A stretch of DNA of 64,000 bases from Schaedlerella glycyrrhizinilytica_A (GCF_042852765.1 NZ_AP031414.1); one strand, 5' to 3'; positions 45,691 through 54,339 are shown, counted from the stretch's first letter. Numbers and translations: made by a program. Notes: generated by a model from the sequence alone, not told the origin.

Positions 45691-46316
45691 GTTTGAGAGT
45701 AGTGTAAATTTATAGGGGAATGAAACAGAAGTAGCAACACAACTCATGGAACACTTGTTTGAGAGTAGTGTAAATTTATAGGGGAATGAAACAATAATGC
45801 GGTCAATGATACATCCACAGTAGTTTGAGAGTAGTGTAAATTTATAGGGGAATGAAACAGGGCACTGTTGGCTGTGTGTCGGCGGTCGTTTGAGAGTAGT
45901 GTAAATTTATAGGGGAATGAAACTGCGTACGAAGAGAGGAAGCCAGTATGATAGTTTGAGAGTAGTGTAAATTTATAGGGGAATGAAACTGATCGCCGGA
46001 CATCACCGCCGGGATGCTGTTTGAGAGTAGTGTAAATTTATAGGGGAATGAAACCGCAATTCCGCCGTCTAATAGCAATGTATAGTTTGAGAGTAGTGTA
46101 AATTTATAGGGGAATGAAACGAGAAAAACGGAGGGAAAGCAGATGTATAGGTTTGAGAGTAGTGTAAATTTATAGGGGAATGAAACTGCCAGAATGGAGG
46201 TTTCATATGAGCATTGTTTGAGAGTAGTGTAAATTTATAGGGGAATGAAACGATTGACAGGAGAAATTATTTAAATCTGTGTTTGAGAGTAGTGTAAATT
46301 TATAGGGTAATTTTGG
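45691..46316 (+). CRISPR. CRISPR array, 10 repeats and 9 spacers
   Basis: 36-base repeat, beginning GTTTGAGAGTAGTGTAAATT and ending TATAGGGGAATGAAAC. Repeat starts: 45691, 45757, 45823, 45888, 45954, 46019, 46085, 46151, 46216, 46281. Spacers are 29-30 bases (45727, 45793, 45859, 45924, 45990, 46055, 46121, 46187, 46252). The last repeat is degenerate after base 27 (...TATAGGGTAATTTTGGG), marking the distal end; the leader is on the csn2 side. The nine internal repeats are identical. Spacer targets cannot be identified here. Confidence 0.98.
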
Positions 46317-46416
46317 GTTTTATAGGTCAGATGATAAAAAATCGTTGCTGATAAAGAAATTATTGAAAAAATTGTAGATGTAGATTAAAAATGGATAGAG
46401 AGTAAGCTGAAAAAGA

Positions 46417-46620
46417 TTGGATATTTTTCTAAGTGAAGAGGAAGATAGAACAGAGGTTATTTTGATAAAATACCTTTATGAAAAATATGGCGACCACTAT
46501 TTTAAATTGGAAACGAAAGTGACAGAAGAAAACAGAATTTTGCCTAATGGAGCAGAAAACAATGGCTTATTAACACTAATGGTATGTGAAGATGGAAAGA
46601 TTCTTGTGTTACCAATGTAA
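46417..46620 (+). pseudogene. Small hypothetical frame behind the array
   Basis: 67 codons from a TTG without a good ribosome binding site (stop at 46408-46410 just upstream). Acidic start DIFLSEEEDRTEVILIKYLYEKYGDHYF, and a C-terminus LLTLMVCEDGKILVLPM. Probably the tail of a gene whose 5' end is gone. No family recognised. A further 23-codon frame with AGAGGAG before it (46679-46750) lies in the same gap and appears to be a remnant too. Confidence 0.4.
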
Positions 46621-46758
46621 ATAAGAATAAATCTAATGGCAAAAAAATAAAATGCTGAAAACAGAGGAGTTATTTTGGATGATAAAAGCAGATCAGTTAT
46701 TAGATGTGATTACAATTGAGGAGGGAAATTATACAATAGATTTAGTATAAGTTTTAAT

Positions 46759-46775
46759 GTCACCTGCGAAGGGAC
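46759..46775 (+). promoter_or_regulatory. Island motif, copy 4
   Basis: GTCACCTGCGAAGGGAC, preceded by AAT and, seven bases further, by a possible -10 TATAAG. 53 bases before the first gene of the kinase/phosphatase operon. Confidence 0.7.
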
Positions 46776-46828
46776 TGGAATAAGAACATATTATGATAAG
46801 GTAGTATCTAGGATAATGAGGTGAGAGG

Positions 46829-47338
46829 ATGGGACTTTTTGATGCACTATTTGGAAATCGGAATCAGATTCCTACGGTGACGACGATTTTGCCGGATGCA
46901 GCAAGGCAGGAGATCATTGCAGGCAGACTTCCAATTTTAAACACAGACAAACTGTTCCTGAAACGTGGAGAAAGGATTCACTTTATTGATAAGGCAATCA
47001 ATATGGAGCAGAAAACAGTGAAAGAGTTCCGCCATGTGGGAGGAAGTGCCCCAGGATTATTTGAGGGAACCCGTTGGAGTTCAGGAAGAGGAAGAACTGT
47101 TGAACATACAGAACTTGTGCAGCACCGGGGAATTTTATACATAACCAATCAGAGAATTGTGTTTCAGGCAATGGAATGGGGATTTGACAAGACCTATCGT
47201 TATCTGACAGCTATTACGCCATATAGCAATGCTTGCGAAATGCAATTTGGCAATAAATCCTATTGCATGATCGTGGCGGATGGAAGTGTAGTAAATCAAG
47301 TGTTGCAGTTGATCAAACAAAGGAGGCAGATACCATAA
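46829..47338 (+). CDS. Bacterial PH/GRAM-like domain protein
   Basis: 169 residues, cytoplasmic, RBS GTGAGAGG. The strand pattern ILYITNQRIVFQAMEWGFDK followed by a C-terminal helix resembles bacterial PH or GRAM-like domains. N-terminal start MGLFDALFGNR is amphipathic. In operons of this kind such a protein may place the complex at a membrane or bind the kinase; function unknown. Its stop overlaps the kinase start (TAATG). Confidence 0.75.
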   Translation: MGLFDALFGNRNQIPTVTTILPDAARQEIIAGRLPILNTDKLFLKRGERIHFIDKAINMEQKTVKEFRHVGGSAPGLFEGTRWSSGRGRTVEHTELVQHRGILYITNQRIVFQAMEWGFDKTYRYLTAITPYSNACEMQFGNKSYCMIVADGSVVNQVLQLIKQRRQIP

Positions 47339-48636
47339 TGGAAGGACAATTAAAAAATGGAACAATTCTCACTTCAGAGAGTGGAAATAAATATGAGGTA
47401 GTCAGTCTCCTGGGAGCTGGTGGACAGGGAGAAGTCTATGATGTGAAATGCGGCGGCAATCATTATGCTTTGAAATGGTACTTTAAAGGCAGTGCTACGG
47501 AACGTCAGAAAAAGATTCTGGAAACAATCATTGCGAAAGGTTCACCGGATGAAAGTTTTCTCTGGCCTATGGAACTGATTGTACCGACAAAGAGTGATCT
47601 GTATGGTTATATCATGCCTCTTCGACCGAAAAATTATAAAAGCATCGTGGATCTGATGAAAAAACGTGTAAATCCATCTTTTTATACTTTGTGTAGAACT
47701 GCTTTTAATCTAACCAGAGGTTATCAGAAACTGCACGCTATGGGAGCTAAGTATCAGGATATTTCTTTCGGAAACTTATTTTTTAATCCGGATAATGGAG
47801 ATGTACTGATTTGTGATAATGATAATGTTTCTTTTGATAATAGTAAGCCAGGTGGAGTTCTTGGAACACCGGGATTTATGGCACCGGAGATTGTAAGAGG
47901 TGAGAAACGTCCATCCAAAGATACAGACCGCTATTCCCTTTCTGTGCTGTTGTTTTATCTTTTTATGGTAAATCATCCACTGGAAGGAAAACTGGAAGCA
48001 AGTATTCGCTGTATGGATATGGCAGCAAGAGTGAAGCTGTATGGTACAGATCCGGTATTTATCTTTGATCCGAATAATAAGACGAACAGACCGGTAAAAG
48101 GGATTCATGACAATGCAACGATTTACTGGCCATTATATCCAGAAAAATTGCGGCAGATGTTTACCAAGGCATTTACAGTCGGATTGAATGAGCCAAGCAA
48201 ACGTATCACAGAGCCGGAATGGATGACACTATTTTCCAATATGATGAGTGGAATGTTGCAGTGTTCCTGTGGTGCACAGTTCTTTTATGATGAAGAACTG
48301 GAAGCAAAAGGTGTAGCACATACCTGTTGGAACTGTGGGAAAGCTGTACAGATACCCAATAAGATCATCATTGGGAAGAACCAGGTACTGCTAAATCAGA
48401 ATACAAAATTGTTGCATCATCATGTTTATGATGACTTTGATATGGATACAGTTGTAGGATCGGTGGTTCAGAATCCGAAGAACCCGGCACTCTGGGGAAT
48501 TCGGAATGAAGATAACGTGAACTGGACTTACCAGAAAGCAGATGGCACGCAGATACCGGTTGCACCAGGAAAAACAGCTGGGATTGCAAAAGGTGTAAAG
48601 ATCATATTTCCTGGAACGGTTGGAGAGTTCAGATAA
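47338..48636 (+). CDS. Serine/threonine kinase with C-terminal zinc ribbon, TerY-P type
   Basis: 432 residues from the ATG at 47338. Glycine loop LLGAGGQGEVYDV, ATP lysine in YALKWYF, catalytic loop YQDISFGNLFF (the usual HRD histidine is Y; D and N kept), metal site ICDNDNV (DFG replaced by DND), and GTPGFMAPEI followed by SLSVLLFYLF. A zinc ribbon CSCGAQFF ... CWNCGKAV (about residues 318-343) and a beta-rich C-terminal domain of about 80 residues, possibly FHA-like, follow. Together with the VWA and PP2C genes this forms the TerY-P triad described from comparative genomics. Probably active but with altered HRD/DFG positions. Confidence 0.88.
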   Translation: MEGQLKNGTILTSESGNKYEVVSLLGAGGQGEVYDVKCGGNHYALKWYFKGSATERQKKILETIIAKGSPDESFLWPMELIVPTKSDLYGYIMPLRPKNYKSIVDLMKKRVNPSFYTLCRTAFNLTRGYQKLHAMGAKYQDISFGNLFFNPDNGDVLICDNDNVSFDNSKPGGVLGTPGFMAPEIVRGEKRPSKDTDRYSLSVLLFYLFMVNHPLEGKLEASIRCMDMAARVKLYGTDPVFIFDPNNKTNRPVKGIHDNATIYWPLYPEKLRQMFTKAFTVGLNEPSKRITEPEWMTLFSNMMSGMLQCSCGAQFFYDEELEAKGVAHTCWNCGKAVQIPNKIIIGKNQVLLNQNTKLLHHHVYDDFDMDTVVGSVVQNPKNPALWGIRNEDNVNWTYQKADGTQIPVAPGKTAGIAKGVKIIFPGTVGEFR

Positions 48637-48657
48637 TCGCTTAAAGGAGAATGGGGA

Positions 48658-48891
48658 ATGGTATCAAAGGATAAAATGCAAGAGGAAATTGATAAAGCAA
48701 CAGTAGCTTTGGGGATGCAAAAGGAGTTAGATCTTTATTCAATATTGCTTAGAATAAAATATGCGAAAGATAGAGAAGAAGTAATTGATAGAGAAGTTAA
48801 AGTTTGCAGAGCAAAGCTGGAACATGCATGGCAAATAGATAAGAAGATACTTGATGACTTAGAAGTTGAAAGTGGAAAGATTGGGGGATAA
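48658..48891 (+). CDS. Small helical protein in the kinase operon
   Basis: 77 residues, predicted alpha-helical and charged (MQEEIDKATVALGMQKEL, EEVIDREVKVCRAKLEHAW), probably a coiled coil. RBS GGAGAATGGGG. Sits between kinase and VWA genes and may act as an adaptor. No family recognised. Confidence 0.7.
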   Translation: MVSKDKMQEEIDKATVALGMQKELDLYSILLRIKYAKDREEVIDREVKVCRAKLEHAWQIDKKILDDLEVESGKIGG

Positions 48892-48895
48892 GAAG

Positions 48896-49678
48896 ATGGA
48901 AGTATTACAAAGACCAGGTGGAGAATTAGCAACAAGACCAATTCATTTCTTTTGGGTAGTGGATTGCTCTGGATCCATGTATGGAGAGAAAATTGGAATC
49001 GTAAACAATACCATTCAGGAATGTATTCCAGAGATGCGTACAGCAGCAGATAATAATCCGAACGCACAGCTTTTAATCCGTGCCTTACAGTTTTCTTCAG
49101 GTGCAAGTTGGATTACAACAACCCCAGTACCTGTTGAAGATTATGGGTGGGAAGATATGGATGCAAATGGATTGACAGAGCTTGGAAAAGCGTTTGATCT
49201 TTTAGCGGCACAACTGAGTATTCCGCCAATGCCAGAGAGGGCATTACCGCCGGTTATTGTACTTCTTTCTGATGGACAACCTACAGATGATTATAAAAGA
49301 AGTTTAGAAAAATTGAAAAAATTACCATGGTTTAGAAAAGCAGTTAAAATTGCAATTTCTATTGGTCAAGATGCAGATGATGATGTGTTAGTTGAGTTTT
49401 GTGGGAATAATGAATTGGTTTTACAGGCAAATAATGCGGCAGCCCTTGCGAAAATGATTAAATGGGCATCTACGACAGCTTCTATGGTATCAGCACCATC
49501 AAGTAAGCCAATGAACTCTGTACCAGCTTCTGTACCTACATCTTCAGCAGGTGTTTCTGTAGTGCCATCCGTACCGGCAAATGATCCATTTGCACCGGTA
49601 AACAATGGGGCACCGTTGGTACTTGATATGAGTAATATTCCAAATCCAGATGATTTTGATGAAGGGGCTGTCTGGTAA
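48896..49678 (+). CDS. TerY-like VWA-domain protein
   Basis: 260 residues from the ATG at 48896 (GGGGGATAAGAAG). VWA domain with MIDAS DCSGSMYG (about residues 23-30), T in NGLTELGKAF and D in LLSDGQPTDD. A low-complexity linker rich in S, P and V (about 200-240) leads to a C-terminal peptide DMSNIPNPDDFDEGAVW that may bind a partner. In TerY-P triads this protein is the adaptor and phosphorylation target. Confidence 0.88.
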   Translation: MEVLQRPGGELATRPIHFFWVVDCSGSMYGEKIGIVNNTIQECIPEMRTAADNNPNAQLLIRALQFSSGASWITTTPVPVEDYGWEDMDANGLTELGKAFDLLAAQLSIPPMPERALPPVIVLLSDGQPTDDYKRSLEKLKKLPWFRKAVKIAISIGQDADDDVLVEFCGNNELVLQANNAAALAKMIKWASTTASMVSAPSSKPMNSVPASVPTSSAGVSVVPSVPANDPFAPVNNGAPLVLDMSNIPNPDDFDEGAVW

Positions 49679-49694
49679 GAAGAGGAGGAGTCGG

Positions 49695-50528
49695 ATGAAA
49701 CGTTATATATGTGATGGAATCGTCAAAGGTGCGACTCACGTAAGAAACCAAATGCCCTGTCAGGATAATAAACGAATTGTAGAGGTATCAGATAAAATTG
49801 CAATCATTGCGGTCGCAGATGGTCATGGAAGCTCTAAATGTCCAAGAAGTGACAGAGGTTCTATGATTGCTGTAAATTCCTTTTATGAGGTTATGAAAAA
49901 CTATCTGAGAGTCTATGGAGAAAATGAGGATGGACTTTCTAATCTGATCACGTTCCTTAACCGGGAAGGCGACATACGGTTCGCCCAGGATGTATGTGAA
50001 GAATGGCAGGCAAGGGTGAAACAGTCTTTTTATAAAAACAAAGTAGATGGAATGACCGATGAAGATGGAAATATCAAGTGGTCGTCTGTATTTTCATTGT
50101 ATGGAACGACACTGCTTGGAATGCTGGTGACTGACAGCTTTGTATTTTCTTTCCAAATCGGAGATGGTGATATTAGTGTTGTGACAAAAGAGGAAGTGGC
50201 ACCGCTGGTAGAACCAGAGAAATTCCTTGGAACAGAAACACATTCTCTTTCAAAACCGGATGCATGGAGAAAAGCCGTGGTATCGGTGTGGAGACGGGAA
50301 AGGGAAAGTAAAGAGTCATGTATGTACATCCTTTCTACAGATGGATTTGCAAACAGTTATACTTCTGATGAAGAGTACCAGAAGACATGTAAGGATTATT
50401 TGCAGATGATTCAGGAGCATGGAGCAGAGACGGTACAGGCAAATCTGAAGAACTGGCTGACAGAGACTAGTGAACTTGGGTGTGGAGATGATATCACAGT
50501 TGTTATGGTGTATTTTACAGGAGAATAG
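49695..50528 (+). CDS. PP2C-family protein phosphatase
   Basis: 277 residues from the ATG at 49695 after AGAGGAGGAG. Metal-binding motif VADGHGSS (residues about 36-43), a later GTTLLGML, ILSTDGFAN and the terminal GCGDDITVVMVYF give the full PP2C set. Expected to reverse the action of the kinase in the same operon on the VWA protein or another target. Confidence 0.9.
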   Translation: MKRYICDGIVKGATHVRNQMPCQDNKRIVEVSDKIAIIAVADGHGSSKCPRSDRGSMIAVNSFYEVMKNYLRVYGENEDGLSNLITFLNREGDIRFAQDVCEEWQARVKQSFYKNKVDGMTDEDGNIKWSSVFSLYGTTLLGMLVTDSFVFSFQIGDGDISVVTKEEVAPLVEPEKFLGTETHSLSKPDAWRKAVVSVWRRERESKESCMYILSTDGFANSYTSDEEYQKTCKDYLQMIQEHGAETVQANLKNWLTETSELGCGDDITVVMVYFTGE

Positions 50529-50542
50529 GGGGGCACAGGAAA

Positions 50543-51562
50543 ATGATTGTAGATCGCTATTATTATCACCAACTGAATAAACAAGAGCAGGCGATCTATA
50601 AGGCATTTTACAATGGGGCAATGTTGCATCAGGAGATCATACCAATTCCGGTACGTGGTAAATTTACACAGGATAGCTTTGAACGTATATTCATGGCAAT
50701 GACAAGGGATAATCCATTGATTTATTTTCTGAATCAGTCAGCATGTAGTACTGCCAGTGATATGTTTGGGCATATTGCAATCTGTCCGCAATATTTTTTT
50801 TCGAAAGAAAAGGTAAAAGAATATAACCGAAAAATTGAAAAAAAGGTGAATGAACTTGCAGGACAGCTGCATCTGCTGGAATGTAATGATTATAAAAAAG
50901 AACTTCGAGTGCACGATTGGATTTGTCGGAATGTTGCGTATGACTATGAAGGAAGCGATAAGGACAAGTTATCCAGAGTGATTGCTTCACACAATATTCT
51001 TGGTGTTTTTGCACATCATAAAGCTCAATGTGAAGGGATTGCTAAGGCGGTAAAGGTTCTTTTGAATGCAGTTGATATGAAGTGTATAGTTGTAACCGGT
51101 GATTCAACAAAAAGCGGACAGTGTGTGCCACATGCATGGAATATTGTAAATATTGATGGAGAGCCGTATCAGTTAGATGTTACTTGGGATACAAGTACAA
51201 CAGGGCAGAACAAGCAGTTCGTGGTATATGATTACTTTAATCTGACAGACGAGTTAATGAATCAGGATCACAAAGCGGATAGCAGCTTACCGATATGTAG
51301 AAGCAAGAAAGCGAATTATTATGTACAGAGAGGTTGGTCCTTTCAGATGAGACATCGACTTATGGAATATATTGACAGATTAATTGAAAAGAATGAACGG
51401 ATATATGAATTTCGTGCGGAAGGCAGACTAAATAAAGTTGCCATAGAGAAGGAAGTAGCTGATTATATTGTGCGGAAATTACAGGCGTATGGAAGAAGTT
51501 GTAATAGAATAAGAACCAGTTCTAATAGAGGACTTGGAATATACCGTATAGAAATATTATGA
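50543..51562 (+). CDS. Transglutaminase-like (papain-fold) protein
   Basis: 339 residues. The central domain has the triad cysteine in HHKAQCEGIAKAVKVLL, histidine in CVPHAWNIVNI and aspartate in YQLDVTWDT, as in transglutaminase-like proteases. An N-terminal domain of about 110 residues and a C-terminal basic tail flank it. Cytoplasmic. Last large gene of the triad operon (15 bases after PP2C), so it may process a protein in response to the kinase/phosphatase switch. Confidence 0.85.
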   Translation: MIVDRYYYHQLNKQEQAIYKAFYNGAMLHQEIIPIPVRGKFTQDSFERIFMAMTRDNPLIYFLNQSACSTASDMFGHIAICPQYFFSKEKVKEYNRKIEKKVNELAGQLHLLECNDYKKELRVHDWICRNVAYDYEGSDKDKLSRVIASHNILGVFAHHKAQCEGIAKAVKVLLNAVDMKCIVVTGDSTKSGQCVPHAWNIVNIDGEPYQLDVTWDTSTTGQNKQFVVYDYFNLTDELMNQDHKADSSLPICRSKKANYYVQRGWSFQMRHRLMEYIDRLIEKNERIYEFRAEGRLNKVAIEKEVADYIVRKLQAYGRSCNRIRTSSNRGLGIYRIEIL

Positions 51563-51575
51563 AGAGGTTGAGAAT

Positions 51576-51812
51576 ATGTTGGAATTTGTGATTTATGGGA
51601 TTGGATATTTCGTTTGTACGTTGCTTATTCAATATATGCTTTTCAAACTCCGAAAAAACTATAATCATGGACCAAATGGAGTATGGGTTGGAACTAGAGC
51701 GATTATGATTTTATGTGTTATTGGCATTATAAATCATAAGATTAGTTATCTTGCGGCAATATTGGGATTTATCTGTGCGGATGAGGTAGGTAAGGCTGCA
51801 GGATATTATTGA
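51576..51812 (+). CDS. Small membrane protein
   Basis: 78 residues, RBS AAGAGG, 13 bases after the transglutaminase gene. Two or three hydrophobic segments (about 1-20, 39-56 and 57-72) separated by a basic loop KLRKNYNHGPNG. Likely the final operon member; no family recognised. Confidence 0.65.
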   Translation: MLEFVIYGIGYFVCTLLIQYMLFKLRKNYNHGPNGVWVGTRAIMILCVIGIINHKISYLAAILGFICADEVGKAAGYY

Positions 51813-51865
51813 CAAAAGTGGTAAGTTGAATGAAGCAATTGAGCATACACAGACATTTGAGCTAG

Positions 51866-52084
51866 AATTATACAGAACAGTATCATCTGGTTTCATTATT
51901 TGCTCAGAAAGATTTTACTGATGTAAATTTAGACAGAGAGCAAAATATAGTTTCACTTTGCAGTTATTGTCATAATCTTTTGCATTATGGAACGGATATA
52001 GATGGCGTGCTGTATAAATTATATATAGATCGAAAAGATATACTGCAATTGATTGAAATAGCGATTTCTTACGAAGATTTATAA
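51866..52084 (+). pseudogene. HNH endonuclease, C-terminal fragment
   Basis: 73 codons, no start, stop directly upstream. Reads EQYHLVSLFAQKDF then NIVSLCSYCHNLLHYG, matching the EVHHLIPL...NLVSLCxxCHxxLHHG core of HNH nucleases, with the first conserved H-H pair degraded to YH. The N-terminal part of the gene is lost. Confidence 0.65.
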
Positions 52085-52118
52085 TAGTATTATTTATAAA
52101 TATCTGAGGAGAGGTGTT

Positions 52119-52358
52119 ATGGCACAGATTAATTTAAAAAATATTAAAAAGATAAAGAAGAACAGAAACATCATACATGATAAAGTATATACTACTTATA
52201 CGGTATTTAATGCTGATGGTGACCGGTATGTTCAGATAGATACCTATGGTAAAATTGACCGTGAGAATCCGGATAAGATTAGTCAGTCGATTCAATTCGA
52301 TAAACAGACTGCAGAATTTATTGTAGAACTGTTGAAAAAAGAATTTGAAATAAAGTAA
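52119..52358 (+). CDS. Small hypothetical protein
   Basis: 79 residues with GAGGAGAGG before the start. A basic N-terminus (LKNIKKIKKNRNIIHDK) is followed by a beta-rich part (TTYTVFNADGDRYVQIDTYGK) and a helix (TAEFIVELLKKEF). Common in accessory islands next to restriction or defence genes as far as I recall; function unknown. Confidence 0.65.
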   Translation: MAQINLKNIKKIKKNRNIIHDKVYTTYTVFNADGDRYVQIDTYGKIDRENPDKISQSIQFDKQTAEFIVELLKKEFEIK

Positions 52359-52487
52359 TCGTTTGGAATTGTCTAAGGCATGTGCAGTTTACCAATCATA
52401 CAACAGCAATCTATAGATTATAAAGATATCACAGAGCGTCTTATAAGGAGACAATGATCAAGTTCCTAACTGTATAGATGTAAGATC

Positions 52488-52757
52488 GTGAATCACCGTT
52501 TTGAACAAGAGGAAAATGATATTATTTGGCGGATAGTTGTCAACACACCTTTTGTTCTAAAAAGTCTTGATTTTATTGGGGGGCTTGGATGGAAGTATAG
52601 AATTTACACCTTTGGAGGATCGGTAAACATGATGTATGGAATGGCAAGAGATATGAAGTCAGTATTTTTGGACAGTATTTTGGTAAAACGATATCATCAG
52701 AGTTGGATTATCGGAGGAGTTTGCTATGTCAAAAGAAAGAGAAAAAGTAAAGTGTAA
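52488..52757 (+). CDS. Doubtful short gene before the DUF4116 protein
   Basis: 89 codons starting at a GTG without a clear binding site and running 32 bases into the next gene in another frame. Its last 12 residues (VCYVKRKRKSKV) are simply the next gene's start read out of frame, so the true end may have been lost. No family recognised; may be a remnant. Confidence 0.35.
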   Translation: MNHRFEQEENDIIWRIVVNTPFVLKSLDFIGGLGWKYRIYTFGGSVNMMYGMARDMKSVFLDSILVKRYHQSWIIGGVCYVKRKRKSKV

Positions 52758-54087
52758 AACAGAATTAGAATTCATTACGGAAGTTGTGGATGAGTGTGTG
52801 GCAAACCTTAAAGATAAAGACAGAGAGCATCTTATTCGTAATCCATATGCAATAGATTATCATTTTTCATATTGTTTATATATCAGAAATCATTACATAC
52901 ATAACAGAGATTTCTCTGATGTGGATTTTTGGACTGATCCTGATGATTTGTCATCTGAAATTATTAGAATGATTTTTGCAAAGCTTATTCCCGAATATGA
53001 TTATGATAATCAGTTTATTGAAAACCTGTTTAATGATAAGAGATTCATCCAACTGCGACAGGAATATAGAGCCATTTATGGTGATTATCCAATGACTATG
53101 GTGGAAGAGTATAAAGAAGATATTTCCTTTGAACCTGCATTGTCTATGTCTGAAATTAGAAGTTCGAATAATGTAGATATAGATAAAGAAATTGAGGTTT
53201 CCAGGAAAAATCACGAAAAAAGTTGTGCACATATTGAAAAATTATTGAAGAAATTGGCTGAAAAAGTTTGGAGACTTGATCATCTCAGACAAACAGCAGA
53301 GGAATGTGGTATTGACTATGAGGAATTAATTCCTAAGATTCAGGAAATACAGAAAATATTATTTGAAGATAGAGAGTACATACCGGTTGAAGTTTGCCTG
53401 CTGCCTTATAAAAAGGCTATAGGGCAGAAACGCTACATTGAGTACAGAAGAAGATTGAGTAAATTATTAGAGGAACATCCGAGGTTGATGGAAAAGCTGG
53501 ATCTTTCTTATTTCAATGACAGAGTTTTGGCGAAAGTTGTATTGAAGTATAGATGGTCGTTAGGGGTACTTCCGCAATATCAGGATGATGAGGTGATGGT
53601 AAGATATAGTCTTTCACATAGTGGAGAAGCGATAGAATTTGCATCTAAACGCTTTCAAAATAATCGTGAATGGGCGAAGTTTGCTATTGAACATTCAGCA
53701 AATGGAACCATCATGTATCTGGATTGTATGAAGCCATATCGTAAAGATAAAGAACTTGTTTACTTGGCGTGTAAAGTAGAAAGATGGAATTTTATCTATG
53801 TTGATAAATCTTATCGAGATGATTTTGAATTGGCAAAGCTTTGCATGGAACAGGGTGGAAATCTCAATACGATTTATGAGTATATGAGTGCAAGGTTGCG
53901 AGGTAACAAGGAACTGGCAATGCTTGATTTACAAGAGGATTTTCCAAATACAGAATACTATTCATCTAAACTTAGAAATGATGATGAAATAGCAGCGGAA
54001 TTGTTTAGACTCCACGGAGCTGATTCATGGGCATGGTATCATATGAGCAAGCGTCTAAAGAAGCAATATAAGATAGAAGAAATGTAG
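52726..54087 (+). CDS. DUF4116-repeat protein
   Basis: 453 residues. The N-terminal part (about 1-75) resembles DUF6794 (ITEVVDECVANLKDKDREHL ... SYCLYIRNHYIHNR); a charged helical middle follows, and the last 200 residues carry DUF4116-like repeats (DRVLAKVVLKYRWSLGVLPQ, EVMVRYSLSHSGEAIEFASK, REWAKFAIEHSANGTIMYLD, FELAKLCMEQGGNLNTIYEY). The repeats form helical solenoids of unknown role. GGAGGAG precedes the start. Confidence 0.75.
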   Translation: MSKEREKVKCKTELEFITEVVDECVANLKDKDREHLIRNPYAIDYHFSYCLYIRNHYIHNRDFSDVDFWTDPDDLSSEIIRMIFAKLIPEYDYDNQFIENLFNDKRFIQLRQEYRAIYGDYPMTMVEEYKEDISFEPALSMSEIRSSNNVDIDKEIEVSRKNHEKSCAHIEKLLKKLAEKVWRLDHLRQTAEECGIDYEELIPKIQEIQKILFEDREYIPVEVCLLPYKKAIGQKRYIEYRRRLSKLLEEHPRLMEKLDLSYFNDRVLAKVVLKYRWSLGVLPQYQDDEVMVRYSLSHSGEAIEFASKRFQNNREWAKFAIEHSANGTIMYLDCMKPYRKDKELVYLACKVERWNFIYVDKSYRDDFELAKLCMEQGGNLNTIYEYMSARLRGNKELAMLDLQEDFPNTEYYSSKLRNDDEIAAELFRLHGADSWAWYHMSKRLKKQYKIEEM

Positions 54088-54147
54088 AGGTGTGGTAAAT
54101 GTGAAAGATTAGATTTATGCTAAGGAGGAATTGGTCTGTGTAAATTT

Positions 54148-54339
54148 ATGAACTTACAGAAAATTGGATTTCATGAAAGAAGTGGAATGCCTATATCAGA
54201 AGAATATAGAATAGTCGTCTACGCTGGGAAAATTCTGATAATGGATAACTATGGGACGGAAAAAGAGGATGTGAGATTATCTGACGTTGAAATTAGTTGG
54301 ATAGAATGCAGCACAAAAAAATTAAAAGCAACTTTGTAA
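54148..54339 (+). CDS. Small hypothetical protein
   Basis: 63 residues, start inside TTTATGAAC with a distant AAGGAGGAATT (54121-54131, 16 bases upstream). Beta-rich (EYRIVVYAGKILIMDNYG). No family recognised. Confidence 0.4.
   Translation: MNLQKIGFHERSGMPISEEYRIVVYAGKILIMDNYGTEKEDVRLSDVEISWIECSTKKLKATL

Noticed and set aside
45842..46078. Minus-strand frame across the CRISPR array
   Set aside because: It translates the repeats and spacers periodically (HSPINLHYSQT-like copies) and is an artefact of the array.
29677..46775. Island motif as a small structured RNA
   Set aside because: The fourth stem pair is not kept by compensatory changes in the four copies, and the arms are only 5-6 bases long.
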